DNA of 64,000 bases from Solanum dulcamara. Taxonomy: Eukaryota > Streptophyta > Magnoliopsida > Solanales > Solanaceae. Of the stretch, positions 38,366 to 50,382 are shown one piece after another. The DNA lies in NCBI RefSeq assembly GCF_947179165.1, contig NC_077242.1, positions 37,829,097 through 37,893,096 of the forward strand. The letters run 5' to 3'. The first letter of the stretch is position 1. Every line of letters starts with the position of its first letter. The notes below the pieces were generated by a model. That model worked only from the letters and a program-made list of their open reading frames with translations, was not told the origin of the DNA and did not search any database. The translations under genes were made by a program, and so were the position numbers.

Positions 38366-38373
38366 TTAAAATA

Positions 38374-38954
38374 TGGAGATATACTTTAATTAAATCATGA
38401 AAGAACTGAGTTTTCCAATCAAAGTGATCAATTAATGAAACAAATAATTAATAATATCAACCTCTTAATGTTAGCCATTTTAATTATTATCAATTCCATC
38501 TCAATAATTTAATACAATAATGCACAAAAGTCTTCACAGAAATGTGCAACACAATTTATTAACGAAGCAAAACAGGCCAAATGTATAGCGACATGAAATT
38601 AGATCAAACACTTTTGGAAGAAATTTAATCATTTGTAAGCTAACCATGAGTAAATATAATGTAATGATGATTCTCATAATTGGATTTAGAAAATGCGTAT
38701 AGAGTTTAAAAGCTCATGTGGGAACCTTTTTAATTAGATCCAAAAGTATTTGAATAAGAGTTTTATCTAGTTAGAAAAAAGAGAGAAGAATTCTGGTGTA
38801 TTTGGCATCTAGACTTCATTTTTTCTGCTGAGTTCATGTTTTTTTTATATAGATAATTCGTGTTCTACTATGTGTGAGAGAGCAAATCTAATGTCACAAA
38901 AGGATTGATTAGGAAGAAATAAAATACTATCCTTTAAGTAAGTTTCGTTACAAA

Positions 38955-39009
<55 letters not shown>

Positions 39010-39017
39010 TAATCTAT
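38374..39017. other. AT-rich spacer ending in an (AAT)n microsatellite
   Basis: No gene. The last part (38955-39008) is about 18 ATA/AAT triplets, directly 5' of LTR B1. The tyrosine-rich ORF on the minus strand here is only a translation of the triplet repeat. Confidence 0.8.
38955..39008. repeat. (AAT)18 microsatellite
   Basis: Uninterrupted AAT triplets ending nine bases before the TGTCACGACCC start of LTR B1. Confidence 0.95.
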
Positions 39018-40929
39018 TGTCACGACCCAACTTCTCAGGCCGTGATGGCACCTGCTAACACCCACCAGCAGGTAAGCCTAATCCTTAACTCTTACCTCGA
39101 AACCAGAGGCAACGGGCTATCAAGCGGAAGATGAATAGATAAAGCGAAAAGTAAGGGATAATGAGAAGAAAGAGAACAACTAAAACACACACAAGAAACC
39201 ACCCCAAGACCTGGCATCAGTCAGTAATCGAGCATCTAAATTAAAATACGAATACAAGGCTCTTTAAAATACAAAATAAGTACAGGCAGTCTTCGAAAGC
39301 AAGTAAAGACTAGTCTTGGTCTGTCACAGATAGAAATCGGCAACTCTGAACGCCAGGAGCTCACCAAATCTCTGAATCAGAAGCTGCTCCGCACTAGTCT
39401 AAATCAACGGCGAGAACCCATACTATGATCTGCAGGGGGCAGAAGTGTAGTATGAGTACCAAATGAATGGTACTCAGTATGCATAGGACGACTAAGCTCC
39501 ACAGATAAGGCAAGTATAAATCACAAGTAAAATATAGCACAAGTAAACAAATAAGATCTAACACAAGGTAAAGCAGGAAATGAGAGTAAAGAGGTAGGAT
39601 ATATATAACTATAAAAGACAGAGTCAAAAAACGCACCTGCACACGCAAGCCACAACCTATTTACAGAAAGAAGCAATAAAGGAGACAACTAATCAAGGAC
39701 GGAAACACTGTCTATCACAGCTAACCACATATCAACAAAGAACCAAACCAACTTAATCTAACAGAAAAACCCCAACAACAACCTAGACTAAAAAACCCTG
39801 CAAACTAATTACAAGTACGACAAGATATAAGAACAGGTATAATCAGACAATAATCGATCGGACGCCCATACCCCCGGAAGGTATAAACAATAACAAAACA
39901 TACCCCCCCCCCGGCCCCCATAAATCGGGGACCACACCAAACAAGCATACTGGTAATAGGCGATGCTAATGAATGCAAGTTTGTAGTAAAAACTAGAAAC
40001 ATCATCGGTGGCTCTCAGCAAACAACAACTACAATAAGTGTATAGACCCAGCCCTGTGCCTGCCAGATGGGACCCATGCGACTCCCTCATCCAATTTTAT
40101 GGTGCACTGGTCAAAAGGGCCCATAGGAGATGCGGGAAGTCTGTATACACTGTCTGGGCCCAAATCAGGTCTTACATAGACATATAGTATCCCGTAGTGT
40201 TACCAAAGAGTGAGTGGCCAAGCCAATGTAGAAAAGGGTGATGCCGCGCCAGATAGTCAAGTACAGGCTAAAGGCATCCCAGATGCAGCCAAAGTATAAA
40301 AGGGTGACACCGCACTGGATATCAATAGAAACTGAGCGCATCCTCGATGCCTCTGAACTGTTAATATAAAGTAGAGCACGTCCTCGACGCCTCATAAATC
40401 TCAAACCATTTTATCAAAGTAGTCCAGGTGGTAAGACTTTCATTTAAAACTAATTTAAAAGTAGAAAAAATGTGAGAATGTCCTCTAAAAAGTAGTATCG
40501 AAGATCCAATGAAATGGCAGGATCTTACTACAAAATACGTGAATATGCTCAATCAATTCAAATATGCCACCACCAGCATCCAAACAAGAAACACATAATA
40601 CAAAAAGTAACATCGAGCTAAACCACACAGTCAAGGCAAGAAGGGACTAACCTGGGATCCAATCGCTCCTCGAGCACGGCCTTGGATCTAATCAATAGAT
40701 AATAGATATAGAGGCATCCTAAGTGTACTGCTGAACAAGAGCGAATAATCAAGACATAGGTCAGAATCAGACAGGGGGAGAAATATCCTTAGGATCGACG
40801 CCTTACCCCAATATATGCCATCTCAGCTCCCAAAGAGCACAGCTAAGCCAAACCTATGGCTACAACAAGCCACAGAGGCCTTCGACACTAACACTGAGTC
40901 ACACCAGCCATCTCAAGACCTACCGAAAG

Positions 40930-42829
40930 CTACGTGTAACATCCCTCAAAATTCTTACAAGTGCCTTAAGAATGCTTTGGGATTTGGCCGCTCATGTAAC
41001 ACATTATCCTTATTCTTTTTGGAAAATCTGAGTTTGGATTATCGATCAGGAGGTCAAAACCTGTAGAAAAATAGTTTTGGTAGATTTTTAGGACCCATAG
41101 ATCGAAAAATAGATTTTTCAAGAAACTGCACAAAACAGAAAGGTCCGCGTCACGGACCTGGCAAGGGTTTTCTGGCCGAGTTGGATTTTTAGTAAGGGTG
41201 TTTTAGACTTTTCTTCAAATTGTTAGCTAATGAACCTAGATGTTTTTAGAACCTAATTCAACTCTATAAATTAACTTAAACCTCTAATTCTATTCATTCT
41301 TCTATAATTCACCTACTCAAATATTTCTCTCTCTACAAAAGACTCTCAAGGACTCCATTAAAGACTCTAAGTAAATTCACTCAAGATCTCCATTAAAACT
41401 ATCAAGTTCTTCCAAATTATTTGATGTTCTCACTTAAGGTATGTGGATATTGATTCATGGATCCTTTCATCCATGAAGCCCAATCAACTTCTTAAGTCTT
41501 CTATCAAATTAAAGTATGATATTTTATGGGTTTTACGATCTCTACTCCTATTGCATGAATTATAATTTAAATTATGATTATGAGTCTATTTTGATATAAA
41601 TTGATGGTTATTGCATTAAATTGAAGAGTTTTTCCATGAGTACTCCTATTTTGATTTCTAGGGTTTATAATGTAAAATATGAATATTTTCAATTATACTT
41701 CCTAATGATATTATCTATATGAACTATGTATGGGCCGAAAGAAAGTTTATGATCATGCATGTTTTCAAGTGAATTTCAAGATTTTCAAATCAATTGATCA
41801 TGCATTCATGTCTTATCTAAATTTCAAGTATAAGCTGTGATCATGAATTTCCAAGTATAAATTATGTCTACGTATGTATGATTTGTAATGTAGGAGGACA
41901 ATGCCCGCATTGCACTTATTTTATGAAAATGAGCTACTCTATGATTTCAAACCTATGATCATGACTGTGATCTATGAAATTATGATTTCGATGCTATGTA
42001 TGTATTCCGTGGGATTTGACTTAGCACCAAATGTGGACTTGAGGTGGGGGCTCAAATACGGGGTCCTTATATAAAATCTCTTGTCTCATAACTACGTGCC
42101 ACCGTAGGATTGCCTTCACGGCCTAGCTAGTGGATCCACATATAGAATATGCATGACCTGCCTAGCGGGGTAGAGACTACATTGGCAAGTAGATTCCCCT
42201 TTCTTTCGATGAAGGGGAAATATTGGGATTCCATGTTATAGCTCGCATGGTCTTATTGTCGGTTATGGTTTCTATCCCACATATCCATGGTCCTTGTTAT
42301 GTTTTAAATGACTAATCTTATCTTTTACTTTATATGATACTCTTATGATTTTCTATGCATTGCATTGCCTCATACTTACTACATTCTAACGTACTAATGC
42401 ATACTTTTTGCCTATATTATCTCATAATGTAGGGGTTGAGGTTGAAGATCATATTTGTCCACGTGGCTAGTTAAGCTTTTCTATCCGACGGTGTTTGTGG
42501 TGAGTCCTCATTTATCGGGGACTAGTCATCGAGTTGGTTTTTTATTTCAAAAACTTTTTGTTATGTTTCATATTGAGGGTGAGCTAGAGACATGTCTTAG
42601 CCCCCGCCCATACTCATGTGTAGAGCCATCTAGTTGGACAAATGTTTCAAGTCTATGTTGTCATGTGACATTCTTCATTTACTATTTATTGTTTAGACTC
42701 TCTTATGATATTTTTGCTTTTTCTTTACCTTATGAATGCTTATGATATGTACAAGAGGCTTGGTTGGAGCCTTCCGAGATTTCAATCACCGTGTTACAAC
42801 TAGGTCCTAGGTCGGATCGTGACACTATG
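40930..42829 (+). mobile_element. Solo LTR C, 1.9 kb, with near-perfect 5-bp duplication
   Basis: LTR 40935-42824 starts TGTAACATCCC and ends GGATCGTGACA. The flanks are CTACG (40930-40934) and CTATG (42825-42829), one mismatch. Removing it restores the family B sequence agctatgcctagct seen at 21782-21795. Related in reverse to the 5' LTR of the minus-strand Ty3 element (12498-13490) and to the fragment at 46855-48409. ORFs inside (for example 42455-42745) have no supported function. Confidence 0.88.
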
Positions 42830-43381
42830 CCTAGCTACAAAGGCATCGAAATACAAACTAAAGCATCTAAGTCTCAAACCTAGCCTAAGTCCATCAGTAC
42901 CAATTCTAAGAAGGATAATGTCACCCAACCAAAACACAAGCGAAACCACAAACTCAAAAATGAGGATCTCAAGAGACTACTCTAGTCTAAGGTTCAACTA
43001 GAGTCAAGGAAATGGAATAGAAAGGAGGGAGGCCCTAAACCCGATCAATGCCAACCTAAATCACATGCAATATATATTAAATGATATCTAATAAAACTCA
43101 GTCAAAGGGGGAGACTGTAGCCTACCTCGAAACTGATCACGCTCGCTCTGAATCCACCAAAATGAAGCTCTCGACCTTTGAATCACCTCCAATCGCCGTC
43201 ATGCTAATGAAATATCAATCACAATATCAGTACAAATGTTTTGACACCTAATTCACATTTTTTGGAGACAGATCCAAAATTGGATCTAAAATGGGATTAT
43301 GAGACCCACATTAGGAATCTCGAATTCGACTCCGTAAAAAAGTACATTTGAGCTTAGAGAACTTGAGTTCCAACTTATAGC

Positions 43382-43557
43382 ACAATTCGATTCTCGAACA
43401 ACAACAACAACCCAGTGAAATCCCACATCGTGGGGTCTGGGGAGGGTAGAGTGTACGCAGACCTGACTCCTACCAATGTAGGACGGCTGTTTCCGAAAGA
43501 CCCTCGGCTCAATAAAAACATAGAACAAGGTCAGACAAGAACAATTCGATTCTCGAA
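43382..43557 (-). mobile_element. TS-type SINE with 17-bp target duplication
   Basis: The SINE body is 43399-43540 in minus orientation: (CAA)n on the plus strand, then cccagtgaaatcccac, gggtctggggagggtaga, and gctgtttccgaaagaccc. These are the 3' region of the Solanaceae TS family. Flanked by ACAATTCGATTCTCGAA at 43382-43398 and 43541-43557, a perfect duplication. Only about 140 bp, so 5'-truncated. Confidence 0.9.
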
Positions 43558-44045
43558 AAGGACGAAAATTAGCTCATGCATAACTTCATCATTAAAGGAT
43601 AATTCAAAAAGGAGTGCAGTCCCTTAGGGATGGAATTTACCTCAAATGATGCTTCAACGGACGAGACTAATTGTAACACCCAAATTTTTTTTTGTAAAAA
43701 CTCGAACATTTCTTCACGTGTATGTAGACTCAAACTGTATGACTTGTAATTTTATATGTGAGTTAGGATTAATTTCTAAGTATTTAAAGTGTGTTAGATG
43801 TGTTTAGGGGTCATAAGGGATCTCTAACACCAAGTCGAGTCCAAAGATTTCCAATAGATTAAGTTTTCGGAGGAGTTAGTATAAGGGTCAACTTCAAATG
43901 ACCATATCTCTTTGAATATAATGAACTGGGTAGTCCACGACCTACCAAATTAAAGGTCTTTGAGTCTTCTTTCTAACGCCACTAAGATTGCAATTTTTAG
44001 AGTTTGGAGTCACAAGTTATGACCATTTTACTACAGACTAGTACT

Positions 44046-44245
44046 GTAAAAATTTCAGGCCTAGGCGACCACTGCAGGAAATTTAGGCTTGGCACTCCAG
44101 TGGCGTCCGGCGCCACTATAGCGCCAGAAAATAGCCTCAGTAGTTTGGTCCTTGGCGCGATGCGCCACTATTAGATGTGCAGGATTTTAAGCCTATTTTG
44201 GCTTGGCACTGCAGTGGCGCGACGCGCCACTATAGCGCCAGCAAG
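44046..44245. repeat. Repeated GGCGCC / GCGCCACTATAGCGCC palindromes
   Basis: Two diverged units (about 44089-44128 and 44202-44243), each with cttggcactNcagtggcg, then GCGCCACTATAGCGCCAG, plus an intermediate ggcgcgatgcgccacta at 44154-44171. Each can fold as a short GC stem. The CG content stands far above the surrounding AT-rich LTR. Confidence 0.85.
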
Positions 44246-46195
44246 ATTTTTTGCCCAGTTTTTCAGATTTTGAAGAGGGGCAACTTGAACATTTTCCCTA
44301 AACATATATACACTAACATAGGACGTTTTAGGCTCATTTTTTTCAGCCTCCTCAATTCCAAAGAAACCCTAACCTTCACCCTCTTCTCTCAAATCATCTC
44401 CAACAAGATTTGCCCTCAAAAGTTCAAGGATTCAAGCTTCCCATTAAAGACCCAACAATAAGGTTTCTTTAAAATCTACTCTAAGGTATGTAAGGCTAAC
44501 CTAAAATATAGATTGAGTTCTTCCATATGCCCATAGATGTGTTGGATGAAGATTGTGAAAGATTTGAAACTTCTATGAAGATTTTCTTGAATTTTTCCTA
44601 AACTATAGAATATTTTTTTTATATTATTAATTGAATGATGATTTTCATGACTTGAATGACTAAATAGTTATATTTCATATTATTGACTGCAAATAAATTT
44701 TTGTATATAAATTCATATGTATTGATGGTGTTCTTGAGTTGAGTTTTGTTGAGATTATGGATTCATGTATTCATCCACATGAACCCAAGATGAGATTTCT
44801 TTTTGGTCATAATTTGTCTTGAGTTTGAGATGGATGGTTTGTGTATATGTATTGATTGGAATGAAAAGAATGAATTGGAATAGTTATGAATGTGAATGGC
44901 ATAAAAAGAAATGAAACATTAGTAGAGCTAGAATGTCATTTTATTTCTATAAATGTAATATAAAATTAAATATGAATTTTGGAGCAAGATGTTTGATAAT
45001 GATATGAATGATGATGTTTGATGATGATGTGGATGATGATGTTTGAGGTGAAATGGATTGGAGTCTAATGTGACTACACGATATGTGATTTGCATAATTC
45101 GATTTGCTTGGAGTCATATGAATTATTGTTTGAGAAGGAGTTTTAAATAAATGATTTGTGAAGATTTTTGCATAAACTATTTATACACTATTTTGAGTTT
45201 AAAGAATGATTATTTTCATCTTTGATTTTAAAAAGAGTTTAAGCATGATTTGAGTTTGAAAAGAGTCCATGAGACTAAATGAGTTGATTTGAAAATAAGT
45301 CCTAAGAGACTAAATGAGTATTTTGCTCACTTGATGGATATGTGCATATTGAGTCTTGGGAGGAGTATTGAGAACCGAATTGGGTAAGAGTGTAGTCCAT
45401 ACTCGAATTCCATAAACTACGTCGCCAATGTAGGAAGGGATTATACCGTATTGGATGTTTCCCTATTTCATTGTCCTAAAATGATAGGACTTGATTGATT
45501 GATGGATCCATGATTGGTTGATTCGTTCATATCCTGGCAAGTATGAACGGATGTGGCAACGACGTGGCTCATTGTGCATCACCTATTTATAGGTGGTGGG
45601 ATTGTTGTCGGTTAGAGAAACTCCCAAATTGAGTGGATTGTGTATGATTTAATTGGTTTGATTGAGCTTGTTGCTAATTGAGTTGGATTACATAACATTA
45701 TTAAGTTCTAATTTGCATATTTATTGAGTTGAGTCCTTTGACTTGATTGTTGAGTTGATTATATATGATTGGATTGGATTTATGGTATATGATTTGGTCT
45801 TTGTCTAAAAAATGTATTCTTACTTTAGACTTATGATACTTTGATTGAGTCTCTCGTATCTCATGATTCGAGATATTTGAACCGGTATTATTCTACCTTG
45901 AGGTATGTTTCATTCTGCCATATTACATACTCATACATTCCATGTACTGACGTCTATTTGGACTTGCATCATTTCATGATGCAGAGACAAGTTTAAGAGA
46001 TCGTCGATAGGTGCACCATTGAGGATCCATTTACACTCAGCTTATTGGTGAGTCCTCCCCTACATTCGGAGGACACCACTTATGTTATTCTTGCATTGAG
46101 TTTAGCCCTTTTCATATTGATTTGAGGTAGCCATGAACATGTCGTTGGCACTAATTAGATAGTAGTGATAGAGACTTCATAGACTAGATAATGAT

Positions 46196-46297
46196 GGGTC
46201 GATTGAGTATTTTAAAAGGGCAGCCCGGTGCACTAAAGCTCCCGCTATGCGCGGGGTCCGGGGAAGGGCCTGACCACAAGGGTCGATTGAGTATTTT
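46196..46297 (+). mobile_element. 3'-truncated Au-type SINE flanked by an 18-bp direct repeat
   Basis: About 62 bp (46218-46279) match the 5' part of the Au SINE: gggcagcccggtgcacta, then ctcccgctatgcgcggggtc. The tRNA-derived and 3' parts that normally follow are missing. GGGTCGATTGAGTATTTT occurs at 46196-46213 and 46280-46297. Inside solo LTR D. Confidence 0.75.
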
Positions 46298-46854
46298 CTT
46301 TTCTTGAATTGTTCTTGTCAAACTATTTTAATGACAAAGAGTGGAGTTTGATTTGTTGGCCCATGGACATTCTTTCTTGAGTTAGATCGTTGATTTGGAT
46401 TGCCTACCAGATTATTTCTTTATTTCAAACTTTCCACTGATTGATTGATAATGAATGGATGTGTGATTGTACCAAGTGGTTTGCTTAGGGACCAAAAATG
46501 GTCTTCGAGTGCCGGCGACGTCTAGGATACCCTCTCGGGGTGTGACACTAATCATATCACAATGTTCCTTGCATAAAACTCCACAAAATAGGCTCTTGAA
46601 TCGCAGAAAACTAGCCTAAAATGATCAAGAAATAAGGCCTCAAAATTCAACACACCTCAAATTCAAAAATGTCAAAAAACAGCAGCTAGTTTTGTAAGTT
46701 TACCTCACATGAGGCCTCCCCTCAAGATTCCGAGCACACCAATGGATTCTTCACAAAATTTTCTTGAAGTTAGACCCTTGAATAGCTAAAATCGGGTTAA
46801 TAATAGACCAAAGAATAAATTTCAAAGTTCTTCTAGGATGAGACAAAGGGTTGC

Positions 46855-48409
46855 TTCTAGGATTCCCTTACTGAATCCCACCTCAATGCCCCATTCGGTG
46901 CTAAATCAATCCCACGAAATAGTTTAATACTTCAAAATATTCATAGCATATAACTTGAGAATTCAAAACATCATATTCGGTGGATAGCTCATTAAAACAT
47001 TTAGTTATTCAAATATGCAATAATTGTCCTTATTGCATAAAAAAACCATTATTCATATCATTTCATCATTCTTTTATTTCATAAGACTCCTTTTTAATTA
47101 TAGACATTGTTTTCATAAATATTAATTTGGAGTCAAAGCTTTCAAGTCAAACTTCATTGAAAATATAGTAAAACTAGATGGTTCAAATCACTTCAACTTA
47201 CAAACATGTATGTAACTAAAATTATGCATAAATACTTTGAAATTCATTAATTAAAAAACATTCTTTAAACAATCCACCATTTATTTCAAGAACCTTTAAA
47301 AAGATAAATAGATAAATTACTTGCAAACCATCAATTCATACATATAAAATTATTTTACATCAAAATAGATCAATAATCATTAGTTTAACCATGATTCATG
47401 ATATTAAGTAGAAATAAGAATTACCCATAAGAAAATCTTGTTTGAAATCAAGAAACTTAGTTGAAAGATTTTTGGATTACATGGGTGGAAGAACTCATGT
47501 ATAAACACCCACATAACTTAGAGTAAAACTTAAAGAAAATAAATATAATTTATCATATAATCAAAATACTTTAGGCATTAGAGTGGAAGAAATACTCTCA
47601 TTGAAGCCTTACATACCTGGAATCCCAAACGTTACTCAGAATCGAAAGATTTAATGAACACTCTTGAATCCTAGCCTTTTATCCTCGCTAGAGCGTTTTA
47701 TGTATTACCTGGAGTATATGAATCACCGAAATAGTATTTCTATACTACTAAGAACTAAAACTATATTTTAAGAATGAGTAAAGAAGTGTATAGAGAAAAG
47801 AGTTGCTTGAGAAAGTTTGATAAATAAAATGATTAAATAAGGTGAGTATTTATTAGTGTGAAGAAGTGACCTAATAATAATTAAAATAATTATAAAGAAA
47901 AATCTGAAAATTTAATGGAAGATTGTGATGTCATGGATGATGTCAAATGGAGGACTATTGATGTCATGGTGATGTCAAATAGATCTAGATCTTTCCATTG
48001 TTGGTGAGATGAAACTTCTTTTAACGGAATACCCTTTTTCGAAGTTGTGTTTGAAAAATATAACTTCCTCATTAGGATTTGGTGTCTCATATGAATTGTT
48101 GCTCTAGGAGTCTACTTTCATGTTGTTCAAGAATCAACCGATTTGGAGCATCTTACAGTGAGATTTAATTTTTCTTTTACAAACACTCCATTTCGTCACT
48201 ACACAATGTCTTGCAACAATTAATTTATTTGACCTACTTAACCTCCGAAACTTAAAATATGGTCCACTAAAGTTTTAGGTAATGATGTTAGGGTTATTCA
48301 GAAATTTGAATCACCTAATTTGAATCATCTTATTAAAAAATATACCCAAAATACAGAAGCTGTATCGAAAATTGAAACATCAAATACAATATTTTTAGGA
48401 GATGTTACA
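46855..48409 (-). mobile_element. Reverse-oriented C-type LTR fragment
   Basis: Ends on the plus strand GGAGATGTTACA, so on the minus strand it starts TGTAACATCTCC, similar to solo LTR C. The part at 46860-47035 closely matches 13312-13485 next to the minus-strand Ty3 element. The other LTR end is missing at the junction with B1. The minus-strand ORF 47890-48090 has no recognisable domain. Confidence 0.6.
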
Positions 48410-49261
48410 TGATATATATTTTATTGGCATAGAGAATTTTTATCAGGAGTAAAAATATTTTATAGGTTATGCACATAAGATTTTTTTTGAATAATTGTCA
48501 AAGTATATTGCATGTGCTTGCTTTCCATAAACTTTAATTGAGATATTACATATATTATTGTATATAAACTTTAATTGAAGATATGTGAACATATAAAAAA
48601 AATTCAAAAAATTTAGGAGTAAACAAAATAAATAGATTTGTCATATTAATAAGAAAAAAAATTGATAAATTATATTAAGCCAAGTGATAAGCTAATAAAA
48701 ATCAATATTAACTATCTAATAATTTTAAATTGTGACTAATGTAATAAAGAAAAATATGAAACATAAATATTATTTGATAATTATGTGATTCGTTGTCTAT
48801 ATTCATATTCATATAAATATGATTATGGAGATGGGGGGGGAGTGCAGGGTTGGGGGTACATTTAATTGAGGAAAAATATGATAGCGAGACTTTTTTTAAG
48901 CTAATATCATTTAACATGGTCAAAACATTTCAATCTAAAATTCTTAAAAATAATATACTACTATTATCCGTTCATCACGCAGGTACGTATATTAGTTATC
49001 ATTAAAACAAGTTTTGTTACGAAAGTATATATATAAGGGAGGTTATTGTAATATCTCAAATCATTAGGGAAGTCAGTGTTATCAAGGCAAATATGGAGGA
49101 AGGTTTTTGAAACTATCCCAAATTTCTTTCAGGATGACACATTTATACGATATCTAATTTTGGGCTTTTTTAAGAATTTAAATGAAAACATGACTATATA
49201 TATTTATTGTAATAAATTAGTTTATTGTATATTTATGAAATTTGCCCAAACTTTAAATAGA
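48410..49261. other. AT-rich spacer
   Basis: No gene found. 48995-49090 is a reverse copy of a repeat also seen at 24180-24310. A short G run lies at 48832-48840. Confidence 0.6.
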
Positions 49262-49824
49262 CTAAATAGTAGGGCTGTTTAAAATTGAATTGAATTTTTT
49301 TTATAGGTTTATCGGTAATGGGTTACTGGTTTAACTATTCGGGTAATAATTTTAATTTTTTTATTATTGAGTTATCGGTTCTCAACGGTCTAAGATTTTT
49401 TCTTAACGGGTTAACCGATAACCCGATAGTAACTTGATAATTTATATTTATTACCATTAGGTATATAAAGTCCTTCATTTAAAGTTTTGTTTTCATACTT
49501 TTATTTCTTATTGTCTCAAACTCTTGGTTATTATCCAATGTTTTACATTTGTTTTTGAGCAAAACGCAATTTATCAACTCATTTGCATGGTTCATTTGGT
49601 TTGTCACTTTGTTTCTAAGTGATTTTAAATGAATTTTTTGTATCAAATCTTAACGGTTAAATCGATAATCGAACCGATAATAATTAATAATCGATAAACC
49701 GATAATGATAAGCCAATATCTTAGTGATTCTGTAACGATTTGGCACGTCTATAAACCAATAACTGATAAGTCAAATCGATAATTTCAAAATCGAACCGAA
49801 CCAAATGATACACAACCTTACTAA
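49262..49824. mobile_element. hAT-type MITE with 8-bp duplication CTAAATAG/CTAAATAA
   Basis: Starts TAGGGCTGTTT at 49270 and ends ACACAACCTTA at 49820. The interior is rich in ttatcggtt/aaccgataa subterminal repeats in both orientations. Left duplication CTAAATAG (49262-49269); the right one is split by a later MITE (CTAA at 49821-49824, remainder after 50089), giving 7 of 8 matches. No coding sequence. Confidence 0.7.
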
Positions 49825-50092
49825 GAGCCTGATTGGATGAATTTATTTTAAAAAAATTATAAATTGAAAAATGCTTGTAAGTTAAAAAAATAAGTAGGTG
49901 CAACCTAACTTATTTTTTTTGAGTTACAAGTTATTTTCAACTAAACTGTTTAAAATAAGTCCATCCAAACAAATTCAATTATTTATTGAGACTTATTTTA
50001 AGCTCAAAATAACTTTAAATTGGCCAGCTAAACAATCAAAAAGTTAAAAACAACTTATAAGTAACTTATAAGCCAATCCAAGCGGGCTTTAA
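49825..50092. mobile_element. MITE, about 265 bp, TAA duplication
   Basis: Ends GAGCCTGATTGGATGAATT and its partner ccaatccaagcgggctt, flanked by TAA at 49822-49824 and 50090-50092. Related to the MITE in hAT copy 2 by its termini, with a different interior. It lies in the right target duplication of the preceding element. Confidence 0.75.
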
Positions 50093-50382
50093 ATAATTGA
50101 ATTCTTGGAATATTTTTTAGTGTTCAAAATAATTGAATTGTTCTTTTTTCATGATAGATATTGGAATTTTTTTCTATTTTACCCTTCTTTAATTAAATTT
50201 TAAGGTCAAATTTCAAGAATGAATTGAATGTGTATTGGGAGTTAGCATATAATTTAAAAATAGAAAAATGAAAAAACATCGACTAATTTATGCCTATTTT
50301 TTTCTTTAAGATGGGGCATAAATATTCTTGAGGCGACTGTGGAAGTCCTGAGCAATCTCGAACCAAAGGGTTTAGGATTTAG

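Larger units (their letters stand above)
24382..38373 (+). mobile_element. Nested/tandem hAT transposon cluster (outermost boundaries)
   Basis: The outer element starts TAGGGCTAGGC at 24390 and ends CCAGCCCTA at 38365, with a perfect 8-bp duplication TTAAAATA at 24382-24389 and 38366-38373: the hAT hallmark. Inside are three transposase bodies in the same orientation, two 5' termini (24390, 24574) and three 3' termini (29077, 33981, 38365). The 8-mer GTCCACAG stands at every internal junction (24566-24573, 29078-29085, 33982-33989). Thus one complete copy sits inside another about 180 bp from its 5' end, and a third body follows in tandem. Confidence 0.92.
43667..46552 (+). mobile_element. 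Solo LTR D, 2.9 kb, with perfect 5-bp duplication
   Basis: LTR 43672-46547 starts TGTAACACCC and ends CGGGGTGTGACA. CTAAT occurs on both sides (43667-43671, 46548-46552). Related to the truncated 5' LTR of the plus-strand Ty3 element. Contains GC-rich palindromes at 44046-44245 and an Au-type SINE fragment at 46214-46279. Confidence 0.9.
39018..46854 (+). mobile_element. LTR B1, 5' end plus segments split by three insertions
   Basis: Begins TGTCACGACCCAACTTC. Its own sequence occupies 39018-40934, 42825-43398, 43541-43671 and 46548-46854. The pieces read collinearly with block B2, which proves the intervening stretches are insertions. The family's end (GGGTCATTACA in B2) is not reached: at about 46855 the sequence changes to a reverse C-type LTR fragment. 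No gag or pol is seen. Confidence 0.75.

Noticed and set aside
38845..39051. Tyrosine-rich ORF on the minus strand
   Set aside because: Pure translation of the (AAT)n microsatellite.
40815..41066. 83-residue ORF spanning the LTR B1/C junction
   Set aside because: It crosses the target duplication of solo LTR C, so it arose by insertion.
42455..42745. 96-residue plus-strand ORF
   Set aside because: Inside solo LTR C; composition like the rest of the LTR.
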